Shown here in pieces: positions 22,762-30,368 of a DNA stretch of 32,544 nucleotides (position 1 is its first letter; every line of letters starts with the position of its first letter). The DNA lies in assembly GCA_003136095.1 (NCBI GenBank), contig PNBO01000217.1:37184-69727 (forward strand), in the 5' to 3' direction. The notes beneath the pieces were generated by a model. It did no database searches, was not told the DNA's origin, and worked only from the letters and a program-made list of their open reading frames with translations. Position numbers and translations under genes: made by a program. Origin of the DNA: Myxococcales bacterium (GTDB lineage: Bacteria > Myxococcota_A > Polyangia > Fen-1088).

Positions 22762-24806
22762 GAGCGCGTGCGAGTCTCTTCGCGCTGGCCATGCTTGCGA
22801 CCGCACCCATACGAATCGTCACCGCGGCCGAACGCTACGAGACTATCGTGATCGCGCCGCCGTCGGAGGAGGCGGGCGAGGCCGGCCTGCCGGCGAGCGA
22901 GCTACGCCAGGCTCCGGGCGCGCAGGGCGATGCGGGCAAGGCGCTCGAGAACCTGCCGGGCGTGGCCCGGCCGGCGCTCGGTGGCGGCGAGCTGGTGGTA
23001 TGGGGCGCGACAGCCGAGGAGACGCGCGTCGTGGTGGACGGAATGGAGATCCCCGCGCTGTACCATCTTGGCGGACTGCGCTCGACCGTGCACACGGGCT
23101 TCGTGCGCTCTCTTGCCCTCGTGCCCGGTGGCTACGGCGCCGACCACGGCCGCGGCCTGGGCGGTCTGGTGCGCATCGCCAGCCGCGAGCCGCCGGTCGA
23201 GCGCTATCAGGGTGAGGCAGACGTGGACATCCTCGATGCCTCGTTCGCAGCTGGCGCGGCGGTCGAGAACGGTGGCGGGCTTCTTGCCGCGGGCCGCTTC
23301 GGCTATCTCGATCGTTTGCTGGGCGACGCTCTTTCGGCGGATACGCGCCGGCTTTCCCCCCTCCCGCGCTATCACGATTTTCAGGGCAAGCTCGTGCTCC
23401 CTCTGCGCGACGACGAAAGGGTCGAGATCATTTTCCTGACCTCGGCCGATTCCAGCGCCATCACCAGCAACAACGCGAGCCCTTCGTCGGTTGCCGACCA
23501 AGCACAGGATCGATCTTTCTCGCGTCTCGGGATCCGTTATGCGCGTGTTCTGCCGGATGGCTCTGGCGTGTCGCTGATTCCGTTCGTGGGCTGGGATCAC
23601 ACACGCCGCAGTCAGACCGCGGGGCTGGTCCAGGCCAGCGAATCCATCGATTCCACGGTGCTGGGTCTGCGCGGGGAATTCATCGCGCTATTGTCGTCAC
23701 GACTGACCTTGACGCTAGGGTTTGATGGGCTGGTCACCCGCTCGACTGCGCAGCGCGCGGGTTCGGCAACCTTGCCCCCGCGGGAGGGCGACATCGTTGC
23801 CTTCGGCCAACCGATTTCGGGCGGAGCCAGCGGGGACGCATGGAGCACCGGGATCGCCAATCTGGCTCCCTATGCCTGGCTGGAGATCACACGCGGTCGC
23901 TGGCGCATACGTCCATCGTTTCGCTTGGACGGCGACGTGATTTCCACCAATCGTAGCGCGCCACCGAACGGGGTCACGCCACAGGTGGGGACTTCGCGCC
24001 TGTCCTGGTCGCCAGCACCACGCCTTACCGTCGAGCACCAGACCCGAGCGTGGCTGCGCGAGATCATGGCCATGGGGCTCTATCATCAAGCCCCTGCGCC
24101 GGCAGACCTGAGCGCGGTCTTCGGTTCACCCAGTCTGGGCGTCGAGCATGCCCTGCACGCGGTCGCTGGGGTGGACACGGATCTTGGACACGGACTGAGC
24201 GTACAGCCGACCTTGTTCTACCGGCGCATGTGGGGGCTGGTGATGCGCAATCCCGACCCGAGTCCCCCGCTCGCGCACGCTCTCGTGCAGGATGGCGTGG
24301 GCCGCGCCTATGGGGCGCAGGTTCTTTTGCGATTCGCGCCTCACCCAGCAGTGTTCGGCTGGGTGGCCTACACGCTCAGCCGTAGCGAACGCCGGTATGA
24401 TTCCGAGTCTTCCTACCGACCGCTTGACCAGGACCAGACGCATCTTCTGACTGCCGTAGGAAATACGGCATTCCGTGGCTTTGTCCTTGGCCTGCGTTTT
24501 CGCGTGGCCACCGGCATGCCGCGAACCCCGGTCATCGGCAGTTATCTGGACACGACGACCGGGCAGTACCAGCCGATCTTCGGGCAACAGAATTCGATTC
24601 GGTTGCCGGTTTTCTACGCTCTCGATCTGCGCATCGAAAAACGCTTTCACCGCCGCTCGGTGGAGGTCGTTCCCTACCTGGAAGTTCTCAATCTCACCAA
24701 CCACGCGAACGTCGAGGAATTCGCCTACGACGAGCAGTTCGCCTCGCGGTCAAACATCACCGGCCTGCCGATTCTGGCCGTGGCGGGGCTATCCATCAGG
24801 TTCTGA
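22758..24806 (+). CDS. TonB-dependent outer-membrane receptor
   Basis: A 682-residue protein. A signal peptide (to about residue 24) is followed at once by a TonB-box-like ETIVIA (residues 28-33). Then come a plug domain (about 40-140; ALENLPGVARPALGG, TRVVVDGMEIPALYHLGG, SLALVPGGYGADHGRGLGGLVRI) and a beta barrel. The last residue is Phe (LSIRF), the usual assembly signal. These features mark an energised receptor. Length is typical of small TonB receptors. It lies in an unbroken overlapping chain behind modABC and the binding lipoproteins, so its ligand may be a metal-oxyanion complex. No TonB, ExbB or ExbD gene is in the window. Confidence 0.9.
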   Translation: MRARASLFALAMLATAPIRIVTAAERYETIVIAPPSEEAGEAGLPASELRQAPGAQGDAGKALENLPGVARPALGGGELVVWGATAEETRVVVDGMEIPALYHLGGLRSTVHTGFVRSLALVPGGYGADHGRGLGGLVRIASREPPVERYQGEADVDILDASFAAGAAVENGGGLLAAGRFGYLDRLLGDALSADTRRLSPLPRYHDFQGKLVLPLRDDERVEIIFLTSADSSAITSNNASPSSVADQAQDRSFSRLGIRYARVLPDGSGVSLIPFVGWDHTRRSQTAGLVQASESIDSTVLGLRGEFIALLSSRLTLTLGFDGLVTRSTAQRAGSATLPPREGDIVAFGQPISGGASGDAWSTGIANLAPYAWLEITRGRWRIRPSFRLDGDVISTNRSAPPNGVTPQVGTSRLSWSPAPRLTVEHQTRAWLREIMAMGLYHQAPAPADLSAVFGSPSLGVEHALHAVAGVDTDLGHGLSVQPTLFYRRMWGLVMRNPDPSPPLAHALVQDGVGRAYGAQVLLRFAPHPAVFGWVAYTLSRSERRYDSESSYRPLDQDQTHLLTAVGNTAFRGFVLGLRFRVATGMPRTPVIGSYLDTTTGQYQPIFGQQNSIRLPVFYALDLRIEKRFHRRSVEVVPYLEVLNLTNHANVEEFAYDEQFASRSNITGLPILAVAGLSIRF

Positions 24807-25705
24807 TGCGTCGTTCGCAGGCTCTTGCATTTCTGTTGTTGGCCGGCTGCGTGCCAAAGATGGGCAATCCTGCGTCACTGATTGCGAGCGAAAGGCTCAT
24901 CGGCGTGCGCGGCGATCCGGCCGAGGCAGGTCCGGGAGACACCGTTCAATACACCAGTCTCGTGGCTTCTCCTTCCGGCACCGTGGACGAGAGGACCTTG
25001 TCGTGGAGTCTGTGCAACCTGCGCAAGCCGGTGGCCGAGAACACGCCCGTCAGCCAGGCCTGTCTCACCGAGGATCTGCCGGAGTCGGCGCAGGGCGCGC
25101 AGGTCTCGATCCAGACGCCCAGCGCCGCCTGCGTGAACTTCGGACCGCTGGCGCCCCCCTCGAGCAGCGGCACCCTGCGCCCAACCGATCCGGATCCGAC
25201 CGGCGGCTATTACCAACCCATTCGACTCGATCTCGGCGCGCAGCAGGCGATCTTCCGCGAGCGGCTGCACTGCGATCTCGCTGGCGCGTCGCTGCTGATG
25301 TCCCAGGAATTCCGCGCGCGCTACACAGTGAACCAGAATCCAACCCTCGTATCGCTGTCCGCGCTCGTGGGTGACCAGCCGGTGTTACTCGATGCACTGC
25401 CCGCCGGCCAGCGCATCCGCCTGGTTGCCGTTTGGTCGGCCGATTCGGCGGAGACCTACCCGGTCTTCGATTCCGCGTCGCAGAGCCTCGTCGATCAACG
25501 CGAGGCCCTGTGGATCTCCTGGTTTGCCACCGCTGGCGCATTCGACGATTCCACGACTGGACGCGGGGAAGACGACCCGACGGCCTGGAGCGATAACTCC
25601 TGGCAATCTCCTGCCGTTGCGGGAGAGGTCAGCTTGTGGCTCGTCTTGCACGACAGCCGCGGTGGCGTTGACTTTGCCACCTACACGATGACGGTGGCGC
25701 CATGA
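24806..25705 (+). CDS. Lipoprotein of unknown function, last gene of the mod-linked operon
   Basis: A 299-residue lipoprotein with signal LLLAGC (Cys15). The remainder is a beta-rich protein without a domain I recognise. It has repeated conserved-looking patterns (GDTVQYTSLVASPSG, WSLCNLRK, SVSLWLVLHDSRGG-like end) and several Cys residues that could form disulfides. Its ATG overlaps the TGA of the TonB receptor (TGATG). Being co-translated with the receptor suggests an outer-membrane accessory that helps bind or deliver the ligand. The sequence offers no proof of that. Confidence 0.75.
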   Translation: MRRSQALAFLLLAGCVPKMGNPASLIASERLIGVRGDPAEAGPGDTVQYTSLVASPSGTVDERTLSWSLCNLRKPVAENTPVSQACLTEDLPESAQGAQVSIQTPSAACVNFGPLAPPSSSGTLRPTDPDPTGGYYQPIRLDLGAQQAIFRERLHCDLAGASLLMSQEFRARYTVNQNPTLVSLSALVGDQPVLLDALPAGQRIRLVAVWSADSAETYPVFDSASQSLVDQREALWISWFATAGAFDDSTTGRGEDDPTAWSDNSWQSPAVAGEVSLWLVLHDSRGGVDFATYTMTVAP

Positions 25706-25714
25706 GACGGCTGA

Positions 25715-26071
25715 CTAGCTCCGACGGTGGCGAGCTCGCGGCGAGACTATCTGCCCGCGGCGAAAACTGGCCACGGCGTCTTCCGCCTTGCCGGAGATGC
25801 CGGTGACGACCCGAATCCCAAGTCGCTCCGCGTTCGGCAGATAGGCGCGGTTGAAGGCTCCGCAAAGCAGCGTCCGCACCCCCATGGCAGCAAGGTGCGC
25901 GATGCGGCGTGGAAGCCAGGGCTCGCCCAGTCCAACCACGTTGCGCCGGATCTCCCGCCCATTCTCGAAGCTGACCACGAGGACCTGCTCGGCAAAGCAG
26001 AACCTGGGCGAGACCTCCTCACCGAAGAGGGCGATGGCAACACATGTCGTCACGGCTGCGGCCAAGCTCAA
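25715..26071 (-). CDS. NifX-like (dinitrogenase iron-molybdenum cofactor family) protein
   Basis: A 118-residue protein, second member of this family in the window. It has ALFGEEVSPRFCFAEQVLVV (the HFG region is changed to RFCF), GVRTLLCGAFNRAYLPNAERLGI and VTGISGKAEDAV. The divergence at the ligand loop suggests it no longer binds the same cofactor or uses Cys instead of His. It starts with TTG at 26071, overlapping the stop of the sigma-54 activator (TTGA), so both are made from one transcript; a GTG at 26053 is an alternative start. The setting suggests it modulates the activator or carries a cofactor for it. Confidence 0.75.
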   Translation of the reverse strand: MSLAAAVTTCVAIALFGEEVSPRFCFAEQVLVVSFENGREIRRNVVGLGEPWLPRRIAHLAAMGVRTLLCGAFNRAYLPNAERLGIRVVTGISGKAEDAVASFRRGQIVSPRARHRRS

Positions 26072-27525
26072 GCAAGCCGCGTACCGCGTTTACCCGAGCG
26101 CCCAGCCGAGACTAGGCCGTGCTCGCGCATGCGACGCCAGAGCGTGTTGCGGCCGATGCCAAGGCCGCGCGCGGTCGCGGTGCGGCTCCAGCCGTGGGCC
26201 GCCAGGGCCTCGCGCAGCTTCTGCGCCACGGGGTCGGCGGTGGCTCTCTCGTTCGCTGCCTTGCCCGACGCCTGCAACACGATTCTCTCCGACGGCCTCC
26301 GCCGGCTCGCCAGCAAGTCCCCATCCATTGCAGCGCGCTCCTTGGCGCGCAGGATCTCCGTCGGCAGATGGCCGAGCTCGATGCGGTGCTCGTGGCACAG
26401 GACGAAGGCCCTCTCGATCAGGTTCTGTAGCTCGCGCACGTTGCCGGGATAGTCGTACTCGCAGAGCGCGGCCATGGCCCTCGGCGCCACCTCGCGGATC
26501 GGTTTTCCGGTCTTGAGCGCCTGCAGACGAACGAAATGGTCCACCAGGAGCGGAACGTCCCCGCGCCGTTCCCGCAGTGGGACGAGCGCGATGGGCACGA
26601 CCCTGATCCGGTAGTAGAGATCCTGGCGGAACTTGCCCTCGGCCACCATGGCCGCCAGATCGCGGTTGGTGGCGGCCAGCACGCGCACGTCGACCTTCAC
26701 CGGCCGCGAGCTGCCCAGGGGCTGGACCTCGCCTTCTTGCAGCACGCGCAGCAGCTTGAGCTGGAACGCCGGGGTGATATCGCCGATCTCATCGAGCAGG
26801 ATGGTGCCGCCGTCGGCCAGCACGAAGTGGCCGGGCTTGTCGCGGCGGGCGTCGGTAAAAGCGCCCCGCAGATAGCCGAACAGCTCCGATTCCAGCAAGC
26901 TGTCGGGAAGCGCGCCGCAGTTCACGCGCAGGAAGGGCTTGTCCCGCCGGGCGCTGAGACTGTGGATCGCGCTCGCCACCAGCTCCTTGCCGGTGCCGCT
27001 CGGCCCCTCGATGAGCACGGGCGCGTCCGAGGCCGCCACGTCGGGCAGCAGCTGGAACAGCTCTTTCATGGCCGGGCTGCCGCCCACGATGTTCTCGAAC
27101 GAGCCCTGGTTTTTCAGCTCGTTGCGCAGGCTCTCGATGTCGGAGAGATCGCGGAAGATCTCCACACCGCCGAGCAGCCGGCCACCGCTGCGCAAGACCG
27201 CGGTGGAAACCGCGATGGGCACGGGCAGCATCGAAGCATTGAGCACGTCGATACGCACGTCGCGCAGCGGTCGCCCCGTGTCGAGCGTCTCCCGCAGCGC
27301 GCAGCCGCGCTGGCAGATGCTGGCGCGAAAGACCTCGTAGCACTTCTTGCCCACGGCCTGACGACGGGAGAACCCGGTGATCCGTTCGGCCTCGGCATTG
27401 AACGAAGTCACCCTGAAGTCCTGGTCGACGGTGAAGACCCCCTCGTGGATGCTGTCGAAGATCAGCGAATGCAACGCCTCCGGTGGTGGTGGCCCGGATG
27501 CGTCTGGCTTGCGTGACCTGATCAT
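26068..27525 (-). CDS. PAS-domain sigma-54-dependent transcriptional activator (enhancer-binding protein)
   Basis: A 485-residue activator. A PAS domain (about 20-135) contains a Cys cluster CYEVFRASICQRGC (Cys62, Cys71, Cys75) that could bind Fe-S or sense redox. The AAA+ domain (about 145-380) has Walker A GPSGTGKE (174-181), Walker B TILLDEIGD (241-249) and arginine-finger region FRQDLYYRIRVVP. The sigma-54 contact loop reads GAFTDA (221-226), not the canonical GAFTGA. A Fis-type helix-turn-helix ends the protein (WSRTATARGLGIGRNTLWRRM). It should act on the -24/-12 promoters nearby. Its start lies 11 bp from an inverted repeat (27536-27562), so it may also control itself. Confidence 0.93.
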   Translation of the reverse strand: MIRSRKPDASGPPPPEALHSLIFDSIHEGVFTVDQDFRVTSFNAEAERITGFSRRQAVGKKCYEVFRASICQRGCALRETLDTGRPLRDVRIDVLNASMLPVPIAVSTAVLRSGGRLLGGVEIFRDLSDIESLRNELKNQGSFENIVGGSPAMKELFQLLPDVAASDAPVLIEGPSGTGKELVASAIHSLSARRDKPFLRVNCGALPDSLLESELFGYLRGAFTDARRDKPGHFVLADGGTILLDEIGDITPAFQLKLLRVLQEGEVQPLGSSRPVKVDVRVLAATNRDLAAMVAEGKFRQDLYYRIRVVPIALVPLRERRGDVPLLVDHFVRLQALKTGKPIREVAPRAMAALCEYDYPGNVRELQNLIERAFVLCHEHRIELGHLPTEILRAKERAAMDGDLLASRRRPSERIVLQASGKAANERATADPVAQKLREALAAHGWSRTATARGLGIGRNTLWRRMREHGLVSAGRSGKRGTRLA

Positions 27526-27535
27526 GTCTCACAAG

Positions 27536-27570
27536 TGGAACATAACGGTCCATTTTGTTCCAGATTGAAA
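27536..27570. promoter_or_regulatory. Candidate enhancer/operator: TGGAACA-N13-TGTTCCA plus a third half-site
   Basis: TGGAACA (27536-27542) and TGTTCCA (27556-27562) form a 7-bp perfect inverted repeat. A second imperfect partner for the latter, TGAAACA, follows three bases later. The set lies between the divergent activator gene and the thioesterase gene, with its centre about 65 bp upstream of the -24 element of the thioesterase sigma-54 promoter. That is where an upstream activating sequence would be expected. The bound protein is most likely the activator encoded next door. The site also adjoins that gene's start codon, so autoregulation is plausible. Confidence 0.55.
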
Positions 27571-27612
27571 CACAATCCATGGTCGGGATGCCGCCCCTTG
27601 CCCCTCGCTGCC

Positions 27613-27628
27613 CGGCACGCATATTGCT
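27613..27628 (+). promoter_or_regulatory. Sigma-54 promoter (-24/-12) for the thioesterase gene
   Basis: The sequence is CGGCACG-N4-TTGCT, matching TGGCACG-N4-TTGCW at 11 of 12 fixed positions, with GG (27614-27615) and GC (27626-27627) exactly 10 bp apart. Transcription should start near 27639, leaving a leader of about 65 nt before ATG 27703. That makes the GTG at 27643 an unlikely start. Confidence 0.75.
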
Positions 27629-27702
27629 GCATACTGACCAGCGTGATCCCTCAGACCGTTACCACCGCCCACCCTGCCCCTCGCGGACCCGCCTTGCGCG
27701 CG

Positions 27703-28092
27703 ATGGCCCATCCTCGCTGCGTCGCCTGCTCACCGCAGAGCGAGCGAGGATTGCGGCTGGATTTCGAGGACACGGGCGACGGCGGTGTCCGCGCAACGTT
27801 CGACTGCGCAACCGCGTTCGAGGGCTACCCGGGCTATCTGCACGGGGGCATCATCGCCACCATCCTCGACAGCGCCATGGCCAATTGCCTGTTCGCGCAG
27901 GGCTACCAGGCCGTGACCGCGGAGCTCACGGTCAAGTTTCGAGCTCCGGTGGTTTTGGAACGCGCAACCGTCACGGAAGCCCGCGCCACGCGCGACCTGT
28001 TCCCGCTCTTCCTCATGGAAGCCAACCTGATTCAGGACGGTCAAACCAAGGCCACGGCCACGGCGAAGTTCATCATTTCGAAGGGACTTTAG
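27703..28092 (+). CDS. PaaI-type hotdog-fold thioesterase
   Basis: A 129-residue protein with a hotdog domain: MAHPRCVACSPQSERGLRLDF at the start, LHGGIIATILDSAMANCLF (the PaaI-family helix with HGG) and a final strand TKATATAKFIISKG. It should hydrolyse an acyl- or aryl-CoA, and the substrate is unknown. ATG 27703 is preferred because the conserved part begins there and the sigma-54 start point would leave the upstream GTG (27643) at +5. No clear ribosome site is visible for either. It is divergent from the sigma-54 activator and carries its own -24/-12 promoter, so it is probably a direct target. It is the only gene of the sigma-54 set without an export signal. Confidence 0.85.
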   Translation: MAHPRCVACSPQSERGLRLDFEDTGDGGVRATFDCATAFEGYPGYLHGGIIATILDSAMANCLFAQGYQAVTAELTVKFRAPVVLERATVTEARATRDLFPLFLMEANLIQDGQTKATATAKFIISKGL

Positions 28093-28118
28093 AGAGACGC
28101 TGTGCGCTGGCTTCGCGC

Positions 28119-28134
28119 TGGCAAGCGAGTTGCA
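28119..28134 (+). promoter_or_regulatory. Sigma-54 promoter for the secreted 155-residue protein gene
   Basis: TGGCAAG-N4-TTGCA matches the consensus at 11 of 12 fixed positions, with GG (28120-28121) and GC (28132-28133) 10 bp apart. Transcription should start near 28145, 45 nt before the ATG. No strong inverted repeat was found at the expected upstream distance, only a single TGGAAC half-site near 27955 inside the thioesterase gene. Confidence 0.75.
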
Positions 28135-28189
28135 GTGTAGCCAGCAGGTTCTCTAGCATTTGTCCCTTTAAGGGAGAAAGAGGCGTTCG

Positions 28190-28657
28190 ATGCTCATCAA
28201 GACGACACTGGCATTCCTGTTTGCGGTTTTCATCTGCCCAAGCCCGCAGGCCGTTGCGCAAGGATCTCGTGGCGGCGGTGCAGGCGGCGGTGGCTGGGGA
28301 CCGGGATCCCAGTATGGACGCATGTACGACCCGAAGACGTTCGGGACCACCGATGGAGAAATCATCAAGGTCGAGAAGATCACGCCGGTGAGAGGAATGT
28401 CCCGCGGCGTTCACTTGGTGCTCAAGACCGACAAGGGCGAAACCATTCCCGTGCACCTCGGTCCCGAGTGGTACATCGACAAACAGGAGATCACCTTCAA
28501 GCCGGGAGACAAGGTGCAGATACGCGGCTCCCGTATCACCTTCGAGGACAAACCAGCGATCATCGCCGCCGAGGTCACGAAGGACGGTCGGACGCTGCAG
28601 CTACGCGACAGCAACGGCGTGCCGGTCTGGGCCGGCCGGGGTGGCCGAGGCCGATAG
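28190..28657 (+). CDS. Secreted protein of unknown function with OB-like C-terminal part
   Basis: A 155-residue protein. A signal peptide (residues 1 to about 24, ending AVAQG) leads to a Gly-rich segment (GSRGGGAGGGGWGPGSQYG) and a beta-rich domain of repeated short strands: GEIIKVEKITPVRGMSRGVHL, TIPVHLGPEWYIDKQEITFKPGD, KVQIRGSRITFEDKPAIIAAEV. The order resembles small exported OB-fold or SH3-like binding domains, but no family is recognised with confidence. The end is again Gly/Arg-rich. A ribosome site (AGGGAG) precedes the ATG. It has its own sigma-54 promoter and is followed after 65 bp by a Cys-rich protein gene. Confidence 0.8.
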   Translation: MLIKTTLAFLFAVFICPSPQAVAQGSRGGGAGGGGWGPGSQYGRMYDPKTFGTTDGEIIKVEKITPVRGMSRGVHLVLKTDKGETIPVHLGPEWYIDKQEITFKPGDKVQIRGSRITFEDKPAIIAAEVTKDGRTLQLRDSNGVPVWAGRGGRGR

Positions 28658-28722
28658 ACCACGCGCTTCCAGCTCCAGCCGCGCCGTTGGTCACGCCCGT
28701 CGTTTTGCAAAGGAGAGAGGCA

Positions 28723-29358
28723 ATGGCCCCACGATCTACCCACTCGATGCAGATGAGGCTTGCAGATGTCCTGTTCTTCTTCGGGCTCTTCGTGCTCGCC
28801 CTCCCGGCCGCGCGCGCGACGCTGGCATCGAGCCCGGTCGCGCCGCCCGTTCCCCCCGCCAGTCTGTCCGCCAAGCAACGCCAGCTCGTCGAGGAGCTGC
28901 ACGCCGCCTACCATTCCTACGAATGCTGTTCGGACAGCTTGGCCTCGTGCCTCGGCAGAAAGCCTGTCTGCACGCTCGTGACGCGACTCGAACGTGCCAT
29001 CACCCGGATGGTCGCGGCGGGCATGACCAGGCCCGAGATCGAGGCGGCCCTCGCGCACCGGCAGGCCACCATGAGGTCCGACCAGCCGCGCGCGAAGATC
29101 GCGCTGGACGACCGCTTCCGGGCGGGAAACGCCACGGCGGCCGTGGCGCTGGTCGTCTACGCTTGTCCACGCAACGAGGCCTGCGCCAAGCTGATCCCCG
29201 ACCTCTACCGCGAGGTCACGGACGGCCGGCTCAAGGACAAGGCGGAGCAAGAAGGTGACGAGGACCGACGACAGCGAGCCCACGTGTCTCCTGTCTCACG
29301 GTTGCCTGGGGTCGAACCGGCCAGCCCTCATGCGATAGACGTAATGCATCCAACGTAG
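28723..29358 (+). CDS. Exported Cys-rich thioredoxin-like protein, probably truncated
   Basis: A 211-residue protein. A hydrophobic signal (about 12-32) is followed by a helical Cys-rich part (SYECCSDSLASC at 66-76, Cys83, MVAAGMTRPEIEAALAHR). Then comes a segment that resembles the start of a thioredoxin-like fold (AAVALVVYACPRNEACAKLIPDLYREVTDGRLKDK, Cys148/Cys154). After residue 178 (about 29255) the sequence turns into charged and low-complexity residues and the fold does not continue, in this or other frames. It may be a gene cut by deletion that runs into a spurious tail. AAGGAGAGAGG precedes the ATG at 28723. It probably shares the sigma-54 transcript of the preceding gene. Confidence 0.65.
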   Translation: MAPRSTHSMQMRLADVLFFFGLFVLALPAARATLASSPVAPPVPPASLSAKQRQLVEELHAAYHSYECCSDSLASCLGRKPVCTLVTRLERAITRMVAAGMTRPEIEAALAHRQATMRSDQPRAKIALDDRFRAGNATAAVALVVYACPRNEACAKLIPDLYREVTDGRLKDKAEQEGDEDRRQRAHVSPVSRLPGVEPASPHAIDVMHPT

Positions 29359-29659
29359 CGGCGGCTCGTCAGCCAAGATTCAGGAGACGAGCGCAGGTCA
29401 CGACGACCTCGCCGCACACCCCCGACATGAAGCGTGGCGCGCTCTCGAAACGCGCGCTGGCGACCACCGCTTTCCTGGTGCGCGTGGACAATCGGGGTCA
29501 CGTGGCCAATCGTCATGTTTTGCATTCGGTCACGGTCGGACAGAGTAGCCCTGACTCGTTGATGTCCGGCACCCCGAGCCTCGCTGGCACTGGCGATGCA
29601 CGACCGAAAGGAAACCGGCCTTCACATGACCCCGGAAATTCGCTACCCGGTGAAGGAAG
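29359..29659 (+). other. Intergenic region carrying a sigma-54 promoter
   Basis: No gene was recognised here. Frames that cross it have no ribosome sites and no family pattern. It contains the -24/-12 promoter at 29585-29600. About 75 bp upstream of it are CCAATCG (29506-29512) and CAATCG (29489-29494), which resemble one half of the palindromic enhancer found at 30373 and 31854. The match is weak, so enhancer function is conjecture. Confidence 0.5.
29585..29600 (+). promoter_or_regulatory. Sigma-54 promoter for the 90-residue exported protein gene
   Basis: TGGCACT-N4-ATGCA, with GG (29586-29587) and GC (29598-29599) 10 bp apart, agrees at 10 of 12 fixed positions. The expected start is near 29611, 49 nt before the ATG at 29660. 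Confidence 0.65.
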
Positions 29660-29932
29660 ATGAAGACAATCGCAACACTTGCGTTCCTCGCTATCGGCTT
29701 TGCCGCACCGGCATTCGCCGACGACAGCCAATCCAGCGCGTCGCCACCCGATCAGTCGCAGGCCGCCACGCCAACAACACGCTTCGACTTTGATGACGAT
29801 CAGGTTGAAGGCGACATCCAGCGGCCCGACGGAGAGCTAATCACCTCCATCGAGCAGGCGAAGGAAGAGAGTCTAATCGAGATCCGCAGGAACTTTGTGC
29901 CGGAGATCGTCAAGATGCTCGAGGATCTCTAA
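29660..29932 (+). CDS. Small exported protein of unknown function
   Basis: A 90-residue protein. A signal peptide ends AFA-DD (residues 1 to about 20). A Ser/Gln/Pro-rich linker and an acidic patch (FDFDDDQVEGD) follow, and the C-terminal segment SLIEIRRNFVPEIVKMLEDL forms an amphipathic helix. This C-terminal part looks conserved, but I cannot name the family. GAAGGAAG precedes the ATG. It has its own sigma-54 promoter and ends in front of a strong hairpin that it shares with the facing lipoprotein gene. Confidence 0.8.
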   Translation: MKTIATLAFLAIGFAAPAFADDSQSSASPPDQSQAATPTTRFDFDDDQVEGDIQRPDGELITSIEQAKEESLIEIRRNFVPEIVKMLEDL

Positions 29933-29951
29933 CGTCAGCGACCACGCGCAT

Positions 29952-29987
29952 GGAGATGGCCGCTGCTAGCGTCGGGCGGCCATCTCC
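29952..29987. terminator. Bidirectional hairpin between convergent genes
   Basis: GGAGATGGCCG (29952-29962) pairs perfectly over 11 bp with CGGCCATCTCC (29977-29987), with a 14-nt loop. It lies between the stops of two facing genes (29932 on the plus strand, 30004 on the minus strand). No T-run follows, but the stem is strong and the position is what a shared terminator would have. Confidence 0.65.
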
Positions 29988-30003
29988 GAACTTCACGAGA
30001 CCG

Positions 30004-30252
30004 CTACCTCTCGCTGACCGTGGCGAGCCCGAGAGCCGCAGCGTGCATACGCTTACGGACTTCGGCGACTGGATCCCTTGCCGGTGAATCCAAGGTGGCA
30101 CTAGCCATCTCCCGCTGGGCTTGCCTGGTTTCCTTTTCGGCCGCGGCAAGGTGAGCCTCCGCGCTCATGTCGTCCGGCCGGACCTGATGGGTGCATCCAA
30201 CCGCGTAGGCACAGCTCCACAACGCGAAAATCGAGCATCGACTTGGCTTCAT
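30004..30252 (-). CDS. Small lipoprotein
   Basis: An 82-residue lipoprotein: signal MKPSRCSIFALWSCAYAVGC with Cys20 as lipid site, then a short helical region rich in Ala, Glu and Arg (MSAEAHLAAAEKETRQAQREM). It may form a coiled coil, and no family is recognised. ATG 30252 is chosen because GGAGGGAAGAG precedes it; upstream codons in the frame look like noncoding sequence. It diverges from the larger lipoprotein gene at 30487, and both have sigma-54 promoters placed symmetrically around a shared palindrome. Confidence 0.8.
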   Translation of the reverse strand: MKPSRCSIFALWSCAYAVGCTHQVRPDDMSAEAHLAAAEKETRQAQREMASATLDSPARDPVAEVRKRMHAAALGLATVSER

Positions 30253-30295
30253 GACTCTTCCCTCCACTGCTCTTGGACAACGACTGAATGGAGGC

Positions 30296-30311
30296 TGCAT
30301 TCGTCGTGCCA
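30296..30311 (-). promoter_or_regulatory. Sigma-54 promoter for the 82-residue lipoprotein gene (minus strand)
   Basis: On the minus strand TGGCACG-N4-ATGCA agrees at 11 of 12 fixed positions, with GG (30309-30310) and GC (30297-30298) 10 bp apart. The centre of the shared palindrome (30379.5) is 70 bp upstream of its GG. Expected transcription start is near 30285. Confidence 0.8.
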
Positions 30312-30368
30312 CGGCCCAGATGGGCCCCAGCCGAATGGCCTGTCGTCCCCAGCGAAGGGGTAGGGCCT

